This document shows positions 25,001 through 38,084 of a DNA stretch of 64,000 nt, piece after piece. This DNA is from Alisma plantago-aquatica (Eukaryota; Streptophyta; Magnoliopsida; Alismatales; Alismataceae): the NCBI GenBank assembly GCA_963693085.1, contig OY856410.1, forward strand, positions 890,705,835 to 890,769,834, written 5' to 3'. A program made the position numbers and the translations under genes. Position 1 is the first letter of the stretch; each line of letters starts with the position of its first letter. The notes below the pieces were generated by a model. The model was not told the origin of the DNA. It saw only the letters and a list, made by a program, of their open reading frames with translations, and made no database searches.

Positions 25001-26116
25001 CCCATTCACCTTCGCCGTTCTTGAGCTTTGTGATGGTATTCCTTTGCCTCCTCGCCCTGACCAGCACCTGAAAGAACTTTATGTTGGCGTCCCCTTCCTT
25101 CATCCAATCGTAGCGAGCTTTTTGTCTCCATTACTCTATTTCTATGTGTAGAATCTCATTGTATTCATTTTGCAGCACCATTATCCTTTCTTCTTTGTCA
25201 GGATCGCCCATCCCTAAACCAGTCTCCTGAAGTTTTCCAATCTCCACCAAAATATTGGACTTCTTTGAGCCTGTTTTCCTTCTTTCCGTGTTGTCCCACT
25301 TGATTGAACTCGACATTAGTTTTGCCACCGCCTTATGATAAGGTAGTTGATTATCCCAGTTGTGCTGTAGAAACTCTTTGAATTAGTCCCTTCTATCCCA
25401 CACTATGCTCGTTTTGGGTCTGTAGACTATACGACTCGTTCTCTCCTTCGTAGTGATGAGGATTGGGGCATGGTCTGAGTTAACACGGGCCAGCACCCTC
25501 ACCGTTGTCGATGGTAAGCTTCTGCCCATTCTTGATTTGCCACTTCCCTGTCAAGGCATTCCATCAACCATCCCCTTCTAAACATCATTTTCGGTCCATA
25601 TGCCCCCAGATCCTCGAGACCAACCTCCATCAACCCCTGTGCAAACTCTCTGGCACTGCTTACTATAATAGGTTCACCTCCCACCTTCTCATCTGCTCTC
25701 AACACAACATTAAAGTCACCTACCACCAGCCACGGATCTTCTGTCACTGTTGCTATGGTATGAAGATGCCCCCATAATAGCCTTCTCCCTGCTTGTTTAG
25801 TGCATGCATAAATAAACGTTAGATTATCTTTTCCGTTAACTCGACAGTGAACAAACTATTTATGGCTAGCCATGATCTCCATCTCCAATGCCTGGTGTTT
25901 CCATGACACCCAAATACCTCCGGAGAAACCAGTTGCTTCCACTCGATAGGATCGATCGTATCCTAACATCTTCACTATTATGTCTGTGTTCTCTCCACTT
26001 GTTCTCGATTCAATAATGGAAAACACGTCTATTTTGTAAAGCCTGGTGAGATCGCACACTGTGTTTTGGGTATCTTTCCCGCAGATACCCTGTACATTCC
26101 AGGTTGCCACTATCAT
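22023..26116 (-). pseudogene. LINE ORF2: endonuclease, reverse transcriptase, RNase H (broken)
   Basis: Minus-strand pieces in several frames, in the correct order. The endonuclease shows ATWNVQGICGKD at its start (26116-25856), a catalytic-type ESRTSGE, VVGDFNVVLR (25747-25499) and SDHAPIL near 25461-25478. The RT (25103-24077) has the PMKAPGPDGV segment, LRPISLNN, IKIDLSKPYDRMDWDFIK, HGVRQGDPLSP and an intact FADD at 24081-24092. zf-RVT follows (23030-22794, PQRVKMLLW). An RVT_3-type RNase H lies at about 22560-22023, with VDAT and VESDN. Normal plant L1 ORF2 is about 1,300 aa, and this span fits. It would carry out target-primed reverse transcription if intact; frameshifts and stops prevent that. 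Confidence 0.9.
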
Positions 26117-26744
26117 TAACCATAGTAGTTGTGCTCATGTCTTTTTGCCCCGATTCATTTGACTGTATTACAACACCTACACGTCAATACTTTTTCCTTG
26201 GCCCGTTCTTTGTAAGGTCCTTAGAGTTTAGTATCTTCCGGTTCCTAAGATGGACTCCTACCAAAGATCCAAATAGAACTGACTTGCTTTGACTACCTAC
26301 TGTACCAACATTCTTGTACGTACCCCCCATAGTGAATTTTAGTCCTTCAGTGCCCCCTGCCTCATCCTACGGAATTAGGATCGTGTCCTCTCCCTCAATT
26401 GCGATTGCCTAGAGTTTCTGCATTCTCTACTCAGGACATGTCTGCTTCTTCTTCTGGCGCCCCAAGTTGATCGCACGCCGGCTGGATTCTTCCGCTGTCC
26501 TCTTTTTCTTGTTTGTCATTTTCCACTATCTCTACTCATTCCCAAGTTTTGGACCAGGATCCATCACTGCCGCTTCCACTGCTGGTTCTTCCAGAACTTC
26601 TAAGTTTCCATACTTATTATGGGTGGCGACGCCTTTTTTTTGCCCCTGAAGTTCCTCCTTTCTTGGCCGTCTCACAAACAGTTTGGCGTGCAAGGACTCA
26701 GTGAAATTTCGTAGTGGGTTAGGTCAGACCTCCGTTCCTTCCAC

Positions 26745-28003
26745 CTACTTCCCCGCCTTCTTGTGCGCTTTAATGGCTGCCTTCTTTTCATTACATGCCT
26801 CCTCCACATGTTCGGTTCTACCGCAGAACATGCAAATGCTCATAAGGTTTTCATACTCCACGTTGTATCTCTCTCCTTGGACAATAATCTCTGGTACCAA
26901 CAATTTGTTAGTGTCAAGTTTTACCGCAATTCTTGCAAACTTCCCCCTTTTGTTTTGATCCGTGTTAGTGTCGACTTTGATCGTCGTCCCTATTGCATCC
27001 CCCACCTCCTCCAACAATTAGTTCTGGTAAAGAAATATCAGAAGTCATGGAATCTTGTTCCAAATAACCATGAATTTCTAGTTTGCAGACGTGGTGAAAA
27101 GGATCTATCCCACGGTTATACGCTTAGATATGAGCCCATCAATGGCCATGGACCGTCCGTCAGAGCAGTTAAATAATCATCTTCCCTTGTCAGTTGTACG
27201 ATGAAATAGTTGTCTTCTAGGTCGATGAGATGAAACGCACCCTGCGGCCTACACATGGATCATATTCTATCCTACAATGTCATGAATCTGATATTCCTCG
27301 CAATGACTTTAACAACCACTGCATACATCCATGGTTTAACCAGTTCGTCGAACCTGCCTTCCTCGATTTCAAACATTGGTGTGCCCTCCACCGTGCTCGT
27401 TCTAATGTCCTTCCTCTCCAGTCTGACATTAGGGTCATCGAACCCCAGAAACGGAAGCTTCCCAATTGTCTCTCTGGTTCCCATTATGTCCTTATAGGAA
27501 ACAAGCTTTCTGGTTTCATTCCCGGTCCCCTGGGACGTTGCCGATGCCCTAACGTGAAGAATAGGAAAGTCCTTCGCGGCCTCTATTGAAGTATTTCCAA
27601 CCATCATCATGTTTCCTTCCAAGGCCTCCTTGCCGCCTGTGTTTTTCTCTCTGGTCTTGTAGTTAAATGTTATCCCCAGCCTCTTCAAGATCTCCTATTG
27701 TGTTTGCCTTTTGTTCGCTTCCGCCGCTGTGAGTAATGGATTACTCTGAACTTCAGCTCCGGCGGCACTTCTTTCCTTGTGTGTTCGGGCTTCTCTAGCA
27801 TCCGCTTCCTCCACCTCTTCAGGCTCCCTATCTGGTTGCGGTATCGTGAACCCTGCACTCTCCTTTGTACCTTCCTCTCTATCCACACCTTCCATCACAT
27901 AGTAACTAGTGTCTATCGCATCGCTGCCATCCAGTGGCCATGTGCCGCCAAACCGCCCCCTTCCTCCACGGCCTCCTCGCCCCCCCAGAGTGTCCCTACG
28001 CAT
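26745..28003 (-). pseudogene. LINE ORF1: RNA-binding protein with DUF4283 and CCHC knuckle (broken)
   Basis: The start at 28003 (MRRDTLGGRGGRGGRGRFGG) is Gly/Arg-rich. After a frameshift the 27688-27272 piece ends in VKPWMYAVVVKVIARNIRF, the start of DUF4283. The rest of that domain is spread over 27240-27017 (NYFIVQL, DGPWPLMGSYLSV). The final piece, 27017-26745, has IMVQGERYNVEYENL-type sequence and a CCHC knuckle, CMFCGRTEHVEEAC. ORF1 proteins bind LINE RNA in the ribonucleoprotein particle. At least two frame changes and one stop interrupt it. Confidence 0.85.
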
Positions 28004-28032
28004 GGGAAACCCTAGAAGAGCAACTTTCTATG

Positions 28033-28054
28033 ATTTAAACCATAATATAATTTT
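28033..28054. repeat. Right target-site duplication of the LINE (22 bp)
   Basis: Identical to 19046-19067. It lies directly before the 5' end of the minus-strand LINE. Confidence 0.9.
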
Positions 28055-29958
28055 CAAATATTATAATGTACAATTTTTGCAAATAAGTAAGTTGGTTCAT
28101 TAAGATTATCCCCTATGGAATCGAGCATGTCATCAAGCATATCATTCTAATTGATTTCATTCTTAATAGTGGTCCCAAGATAATCTCCCACACAATTACA
28201 ACCATCTAAAATTACTGGTCCCTAAGAAGGATCCAACTCATGCTAATAGCAATATGTATAATATTATATGATCCCATTACACATGGAATTACTATGATTT
28301 TGTCAACATTGTTGACTTTTAAATTGTTACCAAAATTTCCACAAGGACAACACAATCTATCTTAAAGTTGCGTTTTGCATTCTTTAGTATTCTCAAAACT
28401 CATGAAGTCACCTTATAAACTATGAAATGAAGTGATATGCGATGGAAATTGATATTTTATCCATTTATAATAAAAATCACATAAGAGGGTCAAATGTAAG
28501 ACTAATTCAGCTGAAGAAGTATGATTAGTGTATCATTAATGAGGAATATTTTTTTCCAAACTTATGTTTCTCTTGTAGTTGTTCAACTAGTTATGGATAA
28601 TATGATATTTTTACCACTTATCCCATTCTTATACATTCATTCTCAATATTTGATGTATTATGACTTTTCAATTTCAAGAAAACTATGGTAGAATTTGCCC
28701 TTAATTTTTCAAGTACACCTTTGTATATGGGAAGACACATACTTCTATATGTATCGGAACAAAAGGAAAGTTACTAGAATTTTCTAAAAATGAAACACAC
28801 ATCATATGTCAAATTTTAAGTAATATATTAGTGTTCAAGACAACTCTGGATCAGGGACCATCCATAACTCAACTCCTAGTTAGTAAATATTGGATGAGTT
28901 TTTAGACAAATCAAGGTCGAATTAATGATAACATAAATAGATGTCTACCAATTGTTATACTCTTGAACATGGATATATCACTAGTGATTGTATAATTATC
29001 TTACAATTTTGAGAAAAATCTAGCTAAATTTCCTTTCATTCAAGTAAATTGATATGATGGATAGGAACCTACCTATATATCTACTAGATAAATTTTTTAA
29101 GCCCATATCATAAACTCACTGTATAAGTGATAAATCAATGTTCAAGAAAAATTGCATACTCGTGGGACTATCCATGATTTACTCAAAGTAAATCTTAGAT
29201 GCGTTTCTAGGTAAACAACTGTACAAATATATCTAAAAACTACATAGAATTATAGAGGCTTACATACCTCTAATTAATATCTAAATAAAGTTAATTTAGA
29301 TTCATTTAGGTAAAATGAAATGTATTTATGATAAACATCTAATTTGGTGCATTAAGTCAAGCTAGGGAAAATTGGATGAGACCACGCCGTAATAAGACAC
29401 ACTTATATGTATGCCAATGAACAATATATGGAAGAGAATAGAAGATGCATCCTATTTTAATATAAAAGAAAATTGGCATTATAAAAAACATATTCATACT
29501 CACATCTTGATACATGATCATATAGTACATGCTCACCCGCCTTAAAAAAGGTAGAAAAATAGGTAGAAACAACATGAGTAGATTGTATCCATAGAAACAT
29601 AAGAAAAGGGTGTAGATGGTGATGAAAATCATAGCAACATAGATGGAGGAATCATCATCAACAATAATATGATAAATATTAAAGTCTTTGAAGACAAAAA
29701 CAAATATGGAACCATTTTTTCCCCAATCCAAATCCCAATCCCACTATCAAGACAATGTTAAAGGGATTGAAGCACTTGTCCCTCATGGGCCCAAACAAAA
29801 TCATATGCATCAAATAAATTTCACCTCTTACTATTGAAAATGAACCACCAAAGTTTCTACGTGGCATGTGGGAAATAAGATAGAAACTTAAAAGGAGAGA
29901 AAACTAAGCATGAATAAAAACTACTACAACCCGATTACATATTAGGCTCCCTTATTGG
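28055..29958. other. Probable continuation of the CACTA relic, otherwise unassigned
   Basis: This must be the other side of the site split by the LINE. A minus-strand stretch near 28100-28210 reads NDMLDDMLDSIGDN, weakly like the acidic segment N-terminal of TNP2 transposases. The rest is AT-rich with no terminal repeat or domain I can identify. The minus frame at 29357-29731 is hydrophobic but shows no family feature. Confidence 0.35.
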
Positions 29959-32900
29959 TGTGATAGATAGAGTGACTTTTGGGGTTTTGGTTAACCTAAT
30001 TCATAACTTTGATAATGGATGATTTCTAATGTAGTGATGATGTCATTTACCTTGTTTTGTCTTTATGAAGTTGACTATGAAGGTAGAGGATTTTATTAAT
30101 TTTTATAATCGAACGATGGTCCTTCAAGTACGGTTAATCATAAAAATGCATATCAATGAGTTTTACGTAGTTTGAAAGCCAATTGATGTTGATCATATAT
30201 TTTATATCTCCTAACATATGACTCATTAAAGTATTTAATTAATTTTTCAAATACGTATATTTTGGTACCAAAATTGGATGTATATAGTCTAGATGATAAT
30301 AAAGCTAGCCTAGAGTTTCACGATATTTCAATGCTCCTATAAGGAGATATGGAGATATGAAAATGAAAAAATAATGTGCATATTTAGGTATAATAGACCA
30401 AGGTTTTAAATACTTTTAATTCTTGTGAGCCATGGATCGGCTTGGTGAGTGGGTTAATCCTAGCACATATTAAGATTGGAGGACTAAGACATTCATCTTC
30501 TTCACAACAGTTATAGAATTACAGTGAAAAGCTTCTACTAATGCCCACATCATGGTAGTGGGTTGAGGAAGGAAACTAAAAGGGGAATATTCTTTCATTG
30601 GGGGAAGATGTTTCATTTGACACTTCTTGGACCTCTCAGAGTAATGAGACCAGGGAGAACAAGTTCCCAGTTTCCCTCTCATCTCCTTTTTTGAGTGCAG
30701 ACAAAACAGGTTAGAGGAGGAAGAATTAAGCATAGCTAGAAGAGTAGAGAAAAGATTTTGGAGATAGAGTGTATGATGGAGAAGCACGATCAACAACCAC
30801 CCTGTAGATTCACACCCATCTATATGGTTAGTGGTTGTAGGTTTCTCTTAGAAGAGACCTTGTGTTTGTAATCTAGGTTTATGATCTCCCACCCCAATTG
30901 GGTGATATAAAAGTGTTTAGGGAGTTGTGATGGAACTTCTGTGTATTTGTCTTTGAACTAGGAATGTACAAAGGTGGTTCCCTCTTCCCGCTTCACTACA
31001 GAGGTAGAAGCCAACACAATGATCACCAAGACAACCAAGGGAAGGCTCTGATGTCATGACACCATGCATGTGGAGTAGATGGATGGATCTTAAAGGTTTT
31101 GGCAGTGTTGAAAGCTGTTGATGAGGAACAATCAGCATGAGACCTGTCACCTTTATTCTAAGACAATACAATGATGCTCTCACACACTAGAACAGAGAAT
31201 AGACAGTCATCCGGTGAGAAGTTGAGAAGAGAGAGGGAGCAGATCAGACTCTTGATCAACCTATGTGAGTCCCAACCCAGACCACACCAAACTGTCAGGC
31301 TCACCTCTTAACCAGATGAGTCCATGGGTGAGATCAATTGATGGAGCAACACCCTTTGTGGCAAAAAGGCGAATTGTGATTGCTTGAAAGGTAGGAATAT
31401 TCCTAGAAACTCCCAAATCTTAGATAATTTATAGTAATTAGCACATTTTCCCCAAAAATACAAAAAAACTACTAAAATTCTCAGAAAATTATGTAGAACA
31501 TCATGAAAGTACATTATCGATATTTTGATGCATAAAATTGGATGAAATCATGCAAGATTCATTATACTAATTTATGCATAATAACATAATAATGATGGTT
31601 CAATACTATGGAACTAGATAAGAAACTCTATAATCATGTTTACCACCCTTGTGAAGTTTGAGATGATAAGTTTAATGCACATATTCATGTAATATGCTTC
31701 AAAGTCTAACTAGGGAGAATGACCTTGCATTAAATATGATAAATATGTATCTGATCAATACATCTTGGAATTTGTAGAATATGCTAGGAACAATACATTT
31801 GACCTCATATGGAACTTATACATCATTTTCACACACGAATTCATGTTATATGATGGTGACTCATAATTTTTATTTAAAACCCCTATGTAGACAATGATAT
31901 GGGACCTTGATGTTCAAATGACATATCTTAATCCAGAATCTACGATAAGTAACATAATACCAAGATTAAAAGATATGTATTAATAAGACTAACTTAATTC
32001 TCTAAGAAATCCCTAATGAATCAACTAGGGTTAAGATGATGAGAATATGATGATGGTACATTTTATCTTATCTTGATCAGGGTTTGTCCAAGTTGTAGTT
32101 GGCATGAGGAATATTTGATGATTAGGATATCTTGAACAAGGTACACTTTACCTTTTACTTGGCCTACTATATAGTATGGTTGTATTATGTGTGTACAAAA
32201 TACTTGGCATATGATATTGGAAAAAACAATTGTTCTTATATTCTAGCTTATTTGATTTTCTGTATGTATAGTTCTGAACACAGGAAACATGATATGTCTG
32301 TTCCATTATATGAAAGCACTAGTTCTCTTTAACAACATAGTACTACAAAGTGATCATTCTCTTTGGTAGCAGATCACAATGTACAATGATCTAAATCTTT
32401 GGTAGTACATCTTAAGGCCTTGCATCTTGAGCTCTTTGGTAGCAGAGATGATGCATCATTCCCTCAGGTGGAAAATGCATGGATGATATAATGGAAAATA
32501 TGCTTAAAACATGTGTTTTCTTTTTCTAATAAACATCTTTATTCAAGTATGCTTTTGTTACTTCTATTATTGCAAAGTATTAGTTTTATCTTATTGTAAA
32601 GTCATTGTATGAAAGAGGTATATGAATCATGTGAGCATACTCAGTACAATTTTTAAGAATATTTTGCTGACGCGTGCCAATTGTAATATCTTATTTAGGT
32701 GATATGGACATATGGTCTTGAAGACTCTTGATAGTTGAGAGTTGTGAGGTGAGCTGATGTATAGGTGGACCTATTATCTAAAATATCCTATTGTAGATAT
32801 TGTACATGCATATGTAAACGTTTATTGTTCAATGTGTAGTATCAATTTGTAATGATAATTTATTTTGTATTTGAATGGTGAGCATGTGTGGTATGGTTTT

Positions 32901-33061
32901 GTTCTTGTTCATGTGTATTTTCCACTATTGTTTCCTATGACCCCCTTGATTTTCTTCTTCTTAGCTTAGTGTGCAAGTTTGAATTGGGATTCTTGTTGAG
33001 GTGAGGGTTTCAATTTGGGTGTCACACATGTGGTCAACGTGTTGAAAATTTGGGGACATCA
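29959..33061 (+). mobile_element. 5' LTR of gypsy A
   Basis: Starts TGTGATAGATAGAGTGAC and ends GGGGACATCA just before the PBS, about 3.1 kb. It aligns with 49812-52595 up to 32761. Short frames within it (30470-30796, 30917-31183) are not genes. Confidence 0.75.
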
Positions 33062-33065
33062 TAGG

Positions 33066-33077
33066 TGGTATTAGAGC
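33066..33077 (+). other. Primer-binding site of gypsy A
   Basis: TGGTATTAGAGC, one change from the usual initiator-Met TGGTATCAGAGC, four bases after the 5' LTR end. Confidence 0.8.
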
Positions 33078-33826
33078 ATGAACAATGGCAAAGCCTGAAA
33101 GTTTCTCATTACACAAATCAAAACTAAAGATAACCTTGAACTTTAGAAATCTTTAGAGTTAGATCAATTGTCTTTTAGAGACTAGATCTGACCTAGACTC
33201 TAGGTTAGCACCTAGACATTTAAGAACTAGGTCTAGACTAGTGCTTGTTGTATAGAAAGTCCTAACATGTCATTCTTTCCTTATAATGTGGTGATATGGT
33301 ATGTTAGATTATTTGGAGATGATGTGTATCAAGAGAAGAGAAATCTTAGACATATGTCACTCGTTGTCTAGGGTGGCTACACTAATCTATATGTTGTTCT
33401 CACCTCTTCCACTAGGTGACTTCACTGGAGACTCTATACTATGTGTGGGACACTCGATTTCTGATTTACTTTTGTTTCAATCAACTCAAGTCTCGTTACT
33501 TTTATCTAACACTTAATTTATGAGAGAACAACTATAAAATATTTAGTATATATGTAAGTAAATACAAAAATGTGTCCCCACACATGTACGAATAGAAGGT
33601 AGTCATTCAATATAATTGAAAGTGAATGACATTAGTCTAGAAGAGAGAGTAGTTCTATATTTGATGTCTAAAGCCTTTTTGAAATATGTGATAGATGGAA
33701 TAGATGACATAAGAACAAATGATGTATCTAAGGTTGATATATATATATAAGTTAGTTTATGATGATCAAAGTCGGATTTGAGAATTTAAGTTAGGTTTAG
33801 AGGATTTGAGATAGGATGTGATGATG
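33078..33826 (+). other. Gypsy A internal domain, left part
   Basis: About 750 bp between the PBS and the gypsy B insertion point. Short frames only; the 71-aa frame at 33301 has no recognisable domain. Confidence 0.5.
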
Positions 33827-33831
33827 CAAGT
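33827..33831. repeat. Left target-site duplication of gypsy B (CAAGT)
   Basis: CAAGT directly before the 5' LTR of gypsy B, identical to 48300-48304. It fixes both ends of the insertion. Confidence 0.9.
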
Positions 33832-36754
33832 CGTAACATACTAAATATCAAGGTCCTTTATGCAATTTACCCACTTTTGTACTTTTCTTTTCTTTCTAGT
33901 CCTTTTGGACATCCTTCACTAATTTCCCATCCTCTTGTATCTTCTTTGGCCTCAATATTGAAATTGAGCCAAGTTTGATGATGAAATATATATTTTACCA
34001 CATTCATGGGTTTTTGCACAAATGTTCCAATTAATGTGATAATTGGGGACTAATCATGCAATTTGACCATTAATGAGATAATATGAGTGGAGTATGTTAA
34101 TTTGGAGCTTTTTGGATAAATATATTAGTAATAATGTGTATTTGAGTTAATATATGGGAGTAATTAACCCCTTTACTTTCTCTCTCCTCCAAATAGGAAA
34201 ATAATGCACTAATAAGAGTATTATATGTTGAGATATGACTCATAATGTTTATATCTGGCTAACATCTTGAGATATACCCTATTATGTCATTAAAAGATAT
34301 TCTTTATATTAATTGCTCTTTTTATACTTTATTATATGCTTTAATAATCTATAAATTAATTAGGGGCCTAACCATGTGATTTTAGAGACAATAATGGCAT
34401 AGCATCGTTCTAGATGTTTTCATAAACCTATGTTTAAATATTGAGGTCATTTGGACTTCATTTGACCCTTCAAATGGATTTTACAATTCTCATATAGTTT
34501 AACTATAGTAGATGAATCGATTTTTGCATTTATTTTATTTATTTCATGTGTCACACACTTGGCCCCCATTGGATCTCGATCCAATGGATATGGGGTCATC
34601 TTAAAGCTCTAGCCCACCGACCAAGAGGATGCCTAGGCTCCTCCACTTTGTTCTCCCTCATTTCTCGATCATTTCGCGAGATTTAAGTTGCGTTGGCTTC
34701 GTCTCCTCGAGCCGCACCGTTTAAGTCCTTGCTCATCGTATCCCATGCACCATAGCCCAAACGCCCATAGGATCCGGCTCCACCCTCTCCACGCACTTGT
34801 CATTTCAGAGCCTCGGCCTCCCTCTCCTATAAGTAACACCTCCCGCACCTCCTTCGCCCCCATTGCAAGCTTTTACAGTTGCTAATTTGGCCCGAAGATC
34901 CCCCGCTTAGCCCCGAAACCTCCACCTTCTCACAGGTATTTCGGCCCTTTTCCTAGCTGCTCTGTGATAGAAGAACCCCAATAAAGCATATGGGTGAGTT
35001 CCTCTCATCTGGAGCTTCGTTTTGAGTACTTGTACGTCCATTTTGGTTAAGAAATGAGGAAACACCCAAATGGGCAAGTTGCTCCTTCACGCCCATGGCT
35101 GGCGCTGAAGGTAGAAGATGACCGATCATTTTTATGCTTTTACCCTCACGCACTCCTGCCTTCACGTTTGAATTCAAAGGGCATTTTTGTCTTTTGCCAA
35201 TTTGTTTCTCGCAAGCCTTTTTAGCCTACATGGATTTTCTTGCTCTCTGATTGGTCTAGAGAAAAAAATCATAGAAAATCGATACGTTATAGAAAAAATT
35301 CGAGTAAATACTCATTGGAAAGGATTTTTCATGTAGAATCTTATTTTGTGATTTTTGAGACCTGATTCCCAATGCTTTTTCGAAGTTTTCTTTGAATGTA
35401 ATTTTAAGTATGTTAAATGTTCTAAAATGATAATTAAATCATTTCAACTCCAAATTGAGAAATAAAATATGTTTTCTTAATCAGTGAAACCCAAGTGAGC
35501 TTTTGGTCCTAGTTTTGAGTCCCAAATCAGTGGTTTTCAAATAAGGTCTAAAATGGGTATTTCCTTTATACTTTATGCTTAATAAATGCTAATTCATGTG
35601 AAATGTTTATAATTAGGGAAAATGATCTAGGATATAATCTAATCAGTGATAATGATGGATGTGAATCTAAAATAAGGTATGTGGATCCTATTTATGTATG
35701 TGAGACCTATTTAAGTATGTGAAGCCTATTTATGTATATGGATCCTATGATTGTGGAATATAAGTGCAAATAACCTATCCTTTAGTTAGGTTTTATCCAA
35801 CCCTCATTTTCTTAATGAGGCAATTGCTAGCCTTGATATCTTCTCTCTAATGCCTTTATTTGGTTCCTTATTTAATTGAATCTTCTATTTCCTATGTTGA
35901 CTCATTTATTTGAAATACTTGAATATTGCTATTACCAATGTAGGTTCATTTATTGAGATTGTTTCATGGGTTTTATTCCCCATTTTCTATGATACAATAT
36001 TATTTATATTTCCACTACTGCCAAGTGGATTACTCAACATGAGGAATTGTTGACCAAATAACTAATGTAGTGTACATGAGTACAAACCACCCATAGAGGG
36101 CATGTGTAATTTTGCCCTGGGGAATGTGAATTTTCTCCCCATGTTATATATATTTTTGAGGTTTGGGATGTGCATTTTCCCCTCTCCTCTTGGTGTAGGC
36201 CTGGTAGGTGCCTCACCCTGCATTAGAATATTTGTTGTCAAAATATCATTCATGCTTGTTTTTTATTATTGTGGTAGATGCATCTTGGCATAAGTTCTTA
36301 AATCTTAATTATTATACTTGCCCCATACTTTTGACTCTCTAAGTATTGTGAATCATTTTATTATGCAATGTTGCATTTTATTAATTGTCCTTATTCCTTT
36401 TGATTAAAACATACTTTTATCTCTCTCTTGCTGGGTGATCCCAACCACCCAGATATAGGATCAGAGTGCGCAGTTGAAGCATGGTGAACCAGCCTAAGGC
36501 TAGGGATAAGGAGTTCAACCATCTAGCTTGGACTTAGCTATAGTTGATGATATTTGGAGACAAGTTGAATTGGTTTGAGTCTTCCTCTACCTAGATCCTA
36601 TTGTTGTTGTGTATAAAGTTGTACACCCTATATGGGAAGATTTTATGATGTGCCCTTTATACAATTGTTTAGTCAAAGTTTTATCTTCCACTACCTACAC
36701 ATTGGTGTTTTTGTTTTCCATGAATTTTTAGTAAAGATGTATGTGGTCTTTACA
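33832..36754 (+). mobile_element. 5' LTR of gypsy B
   Basis: Begins CGTAACATAC, the first base mutated from T, and ends GGTCTTTACA. A G+C-richer block at about 34560-35170 contains TATAAGTAAC (34829), a possible core promoter. GAGTAAATACTCATTGG begins at 35302. Frames such as 36102-36293 are chance. Confidence 0.9.
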
Positions 36755-36757
36755 GCA

Positions 36758-36769
36758 TGGTATTAGAGC
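36758..36769 (+). other. Primer-binding site of gypsy B
   Basis: TGGTATTAGAGC, three bases after the LTR end; same variant as in gypsy A. Confidence 0.85.
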
Positions 36770-37594
36770 ATCAAGGTAGTCGGAGTCTTGACTAATTCAA
36801 TTTGTCTCCTAGATAGAAATCCTAACCTTATATAGTTCCCTTTAGTAACTTTTTCACCTTAGAGTGGACCTATGTTGAAAGATTGATTTAGAAAATAATA
36901 ATTTCATACTAGAAATATAATTTGTCAACTTTTTGGTGATTAGTATTTTAGGTTGCTACTAGGGCATATGTTGATAGCAAAGGTGTCTAAAATGGTCAGA
37001 GTCTGGGGGCTGGCAATATTTTCCTCCACACCACTAGCTTGGCTTACGAGGACTCCCAGATCCATATGACGCCAGCCTGGCCTGAGCTGATACTGACCGT
37101 CCTAAAATAGCATACCATTAGACAAATTATGTTATTGTTGGATAACCTTTGAACCTAGTATATGATGTTTTGGGTTGATCATGTAGAATCACCTTATGTT
37201 CCCATAAGTTCCGTATAAGATCCCTAGATTTCCAAGTTGGGAGTATCCTACCCCATGTTGGGCTTGAAGTTTATAATGGTGTTTAGTAAAACAACTAAGT
37301 GTTGGATCTCATACATAGTTTTACCTCAATCCTTTTTGAAAAGTGGACTTAGTAGTAGTGCGCTTATACCTTGATAGATTTTGGAGTTTTTGATTTCGAG
37401 GACGAAATCCTCTTTAAGGGGGTGGAGTCCCACAATGCTTTGAAATCAAGTTACTCTATGTTTTAAACCCTAACTCCATAGGCATGGGATTAGTGAGCTT
37501 ATATGGTTAGTGTTGGACGAACAAATTATAATCATTATCCATCTTGTTTATTTATACACAAATATATATATATTATAATAATAATAATAATAAC

Positions 37595-37650
<56 letters not shown>

Positions 37651-38084
37651 GTCATCTAGGATAATAGTTCATATGCTTGAACCTTTACATATTCTTGATG
37701 CACATGATAGTGAGTTACTCATCACTAATTGTGTTTACCCTTAATGTTGACCATGTCGCCCTAATAGTATGGTTAGTAAGATTAAGGGTCTAGTCCTTGC
37801 TAGGAATGCATAATATGTAATGTTCATGATGACCTAAACCCTAATGTGTAATCATCTAGTCCTATTCCATATGATGGTTCTAGGAGGTTAATGGGATTAG
37901 ATTCAAGTTATTAGGTTTGTGACCTAATACATTATTAATCATGAGATTTCTTAGAAAACCGTAATTGTGCTTAAAACCCTTACAAGGGAAGATACATATG
38001 TTTTGATGCTTAGTGATGAGTTATAATCTTTGCTACCACCATGTGAGTATAAGTTGGCACAAGTGCTAGTATAGTATAGATGAT
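36770..38084 (+). other. Gypsy B internal domain, left part
   Basis: No gag or pol. At 37395-37430 there is a pol-terminus/PPT-like motif (TTTCGAGGACGAAATCC, then AAGGGGGTGGAG), an unexpected position so close to the PBS. A long (AAT)n tract follows at 37573-37650. The rest is non-coding. Confidence 0.6.
37573..37650. repeat. (AAT)n microsatellite
   Basis: About 26 trinucleotide units with a single AAC interruption near 37593. Read as protein it gives poly-Asn, which is an artefact. Confidence 0.95.

Larger units (their letters stand above)
19064..28032 (-). mobile_element. L1-type LINE, about 6.1 kb without its internal insertion
   Basis: A minus-strand LINE flanked by a perfect 22-bp target duplication, with a T8 tract (complement of the poly(A) tail) at 19064-19071. 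In order on the minus strand: about 30 bp of leader, ORF1 (DUF4283 and a CCHC knuckle), ORF2 (endonuclease, RT, zf-RVT, RNase H), a short 3' UTR and the tail. Removing the 2.9-kb insert at 19093-21967 leaves about 6.1 kb, normal for plant L1 elements, so it is nearly full length. Both ORFs carry frameshifts and stops. Confidence 0.9.

Noticed and set aside
36034..36293. Open frames of 60-63 aa also present at 47579-47853
   Set aside because: Recurrence is explained by the two LTRs of gypsy B; no domain.
36758..36769. tRNA-Met fragment
   Set aside because: TGGTATTAGAGC is a primer-binding site next to an LTR, not a tRNA gene.
37544..37744. Poly-Asn open frame
   Set aside because: Translation of the (AAT)n microsatellite.
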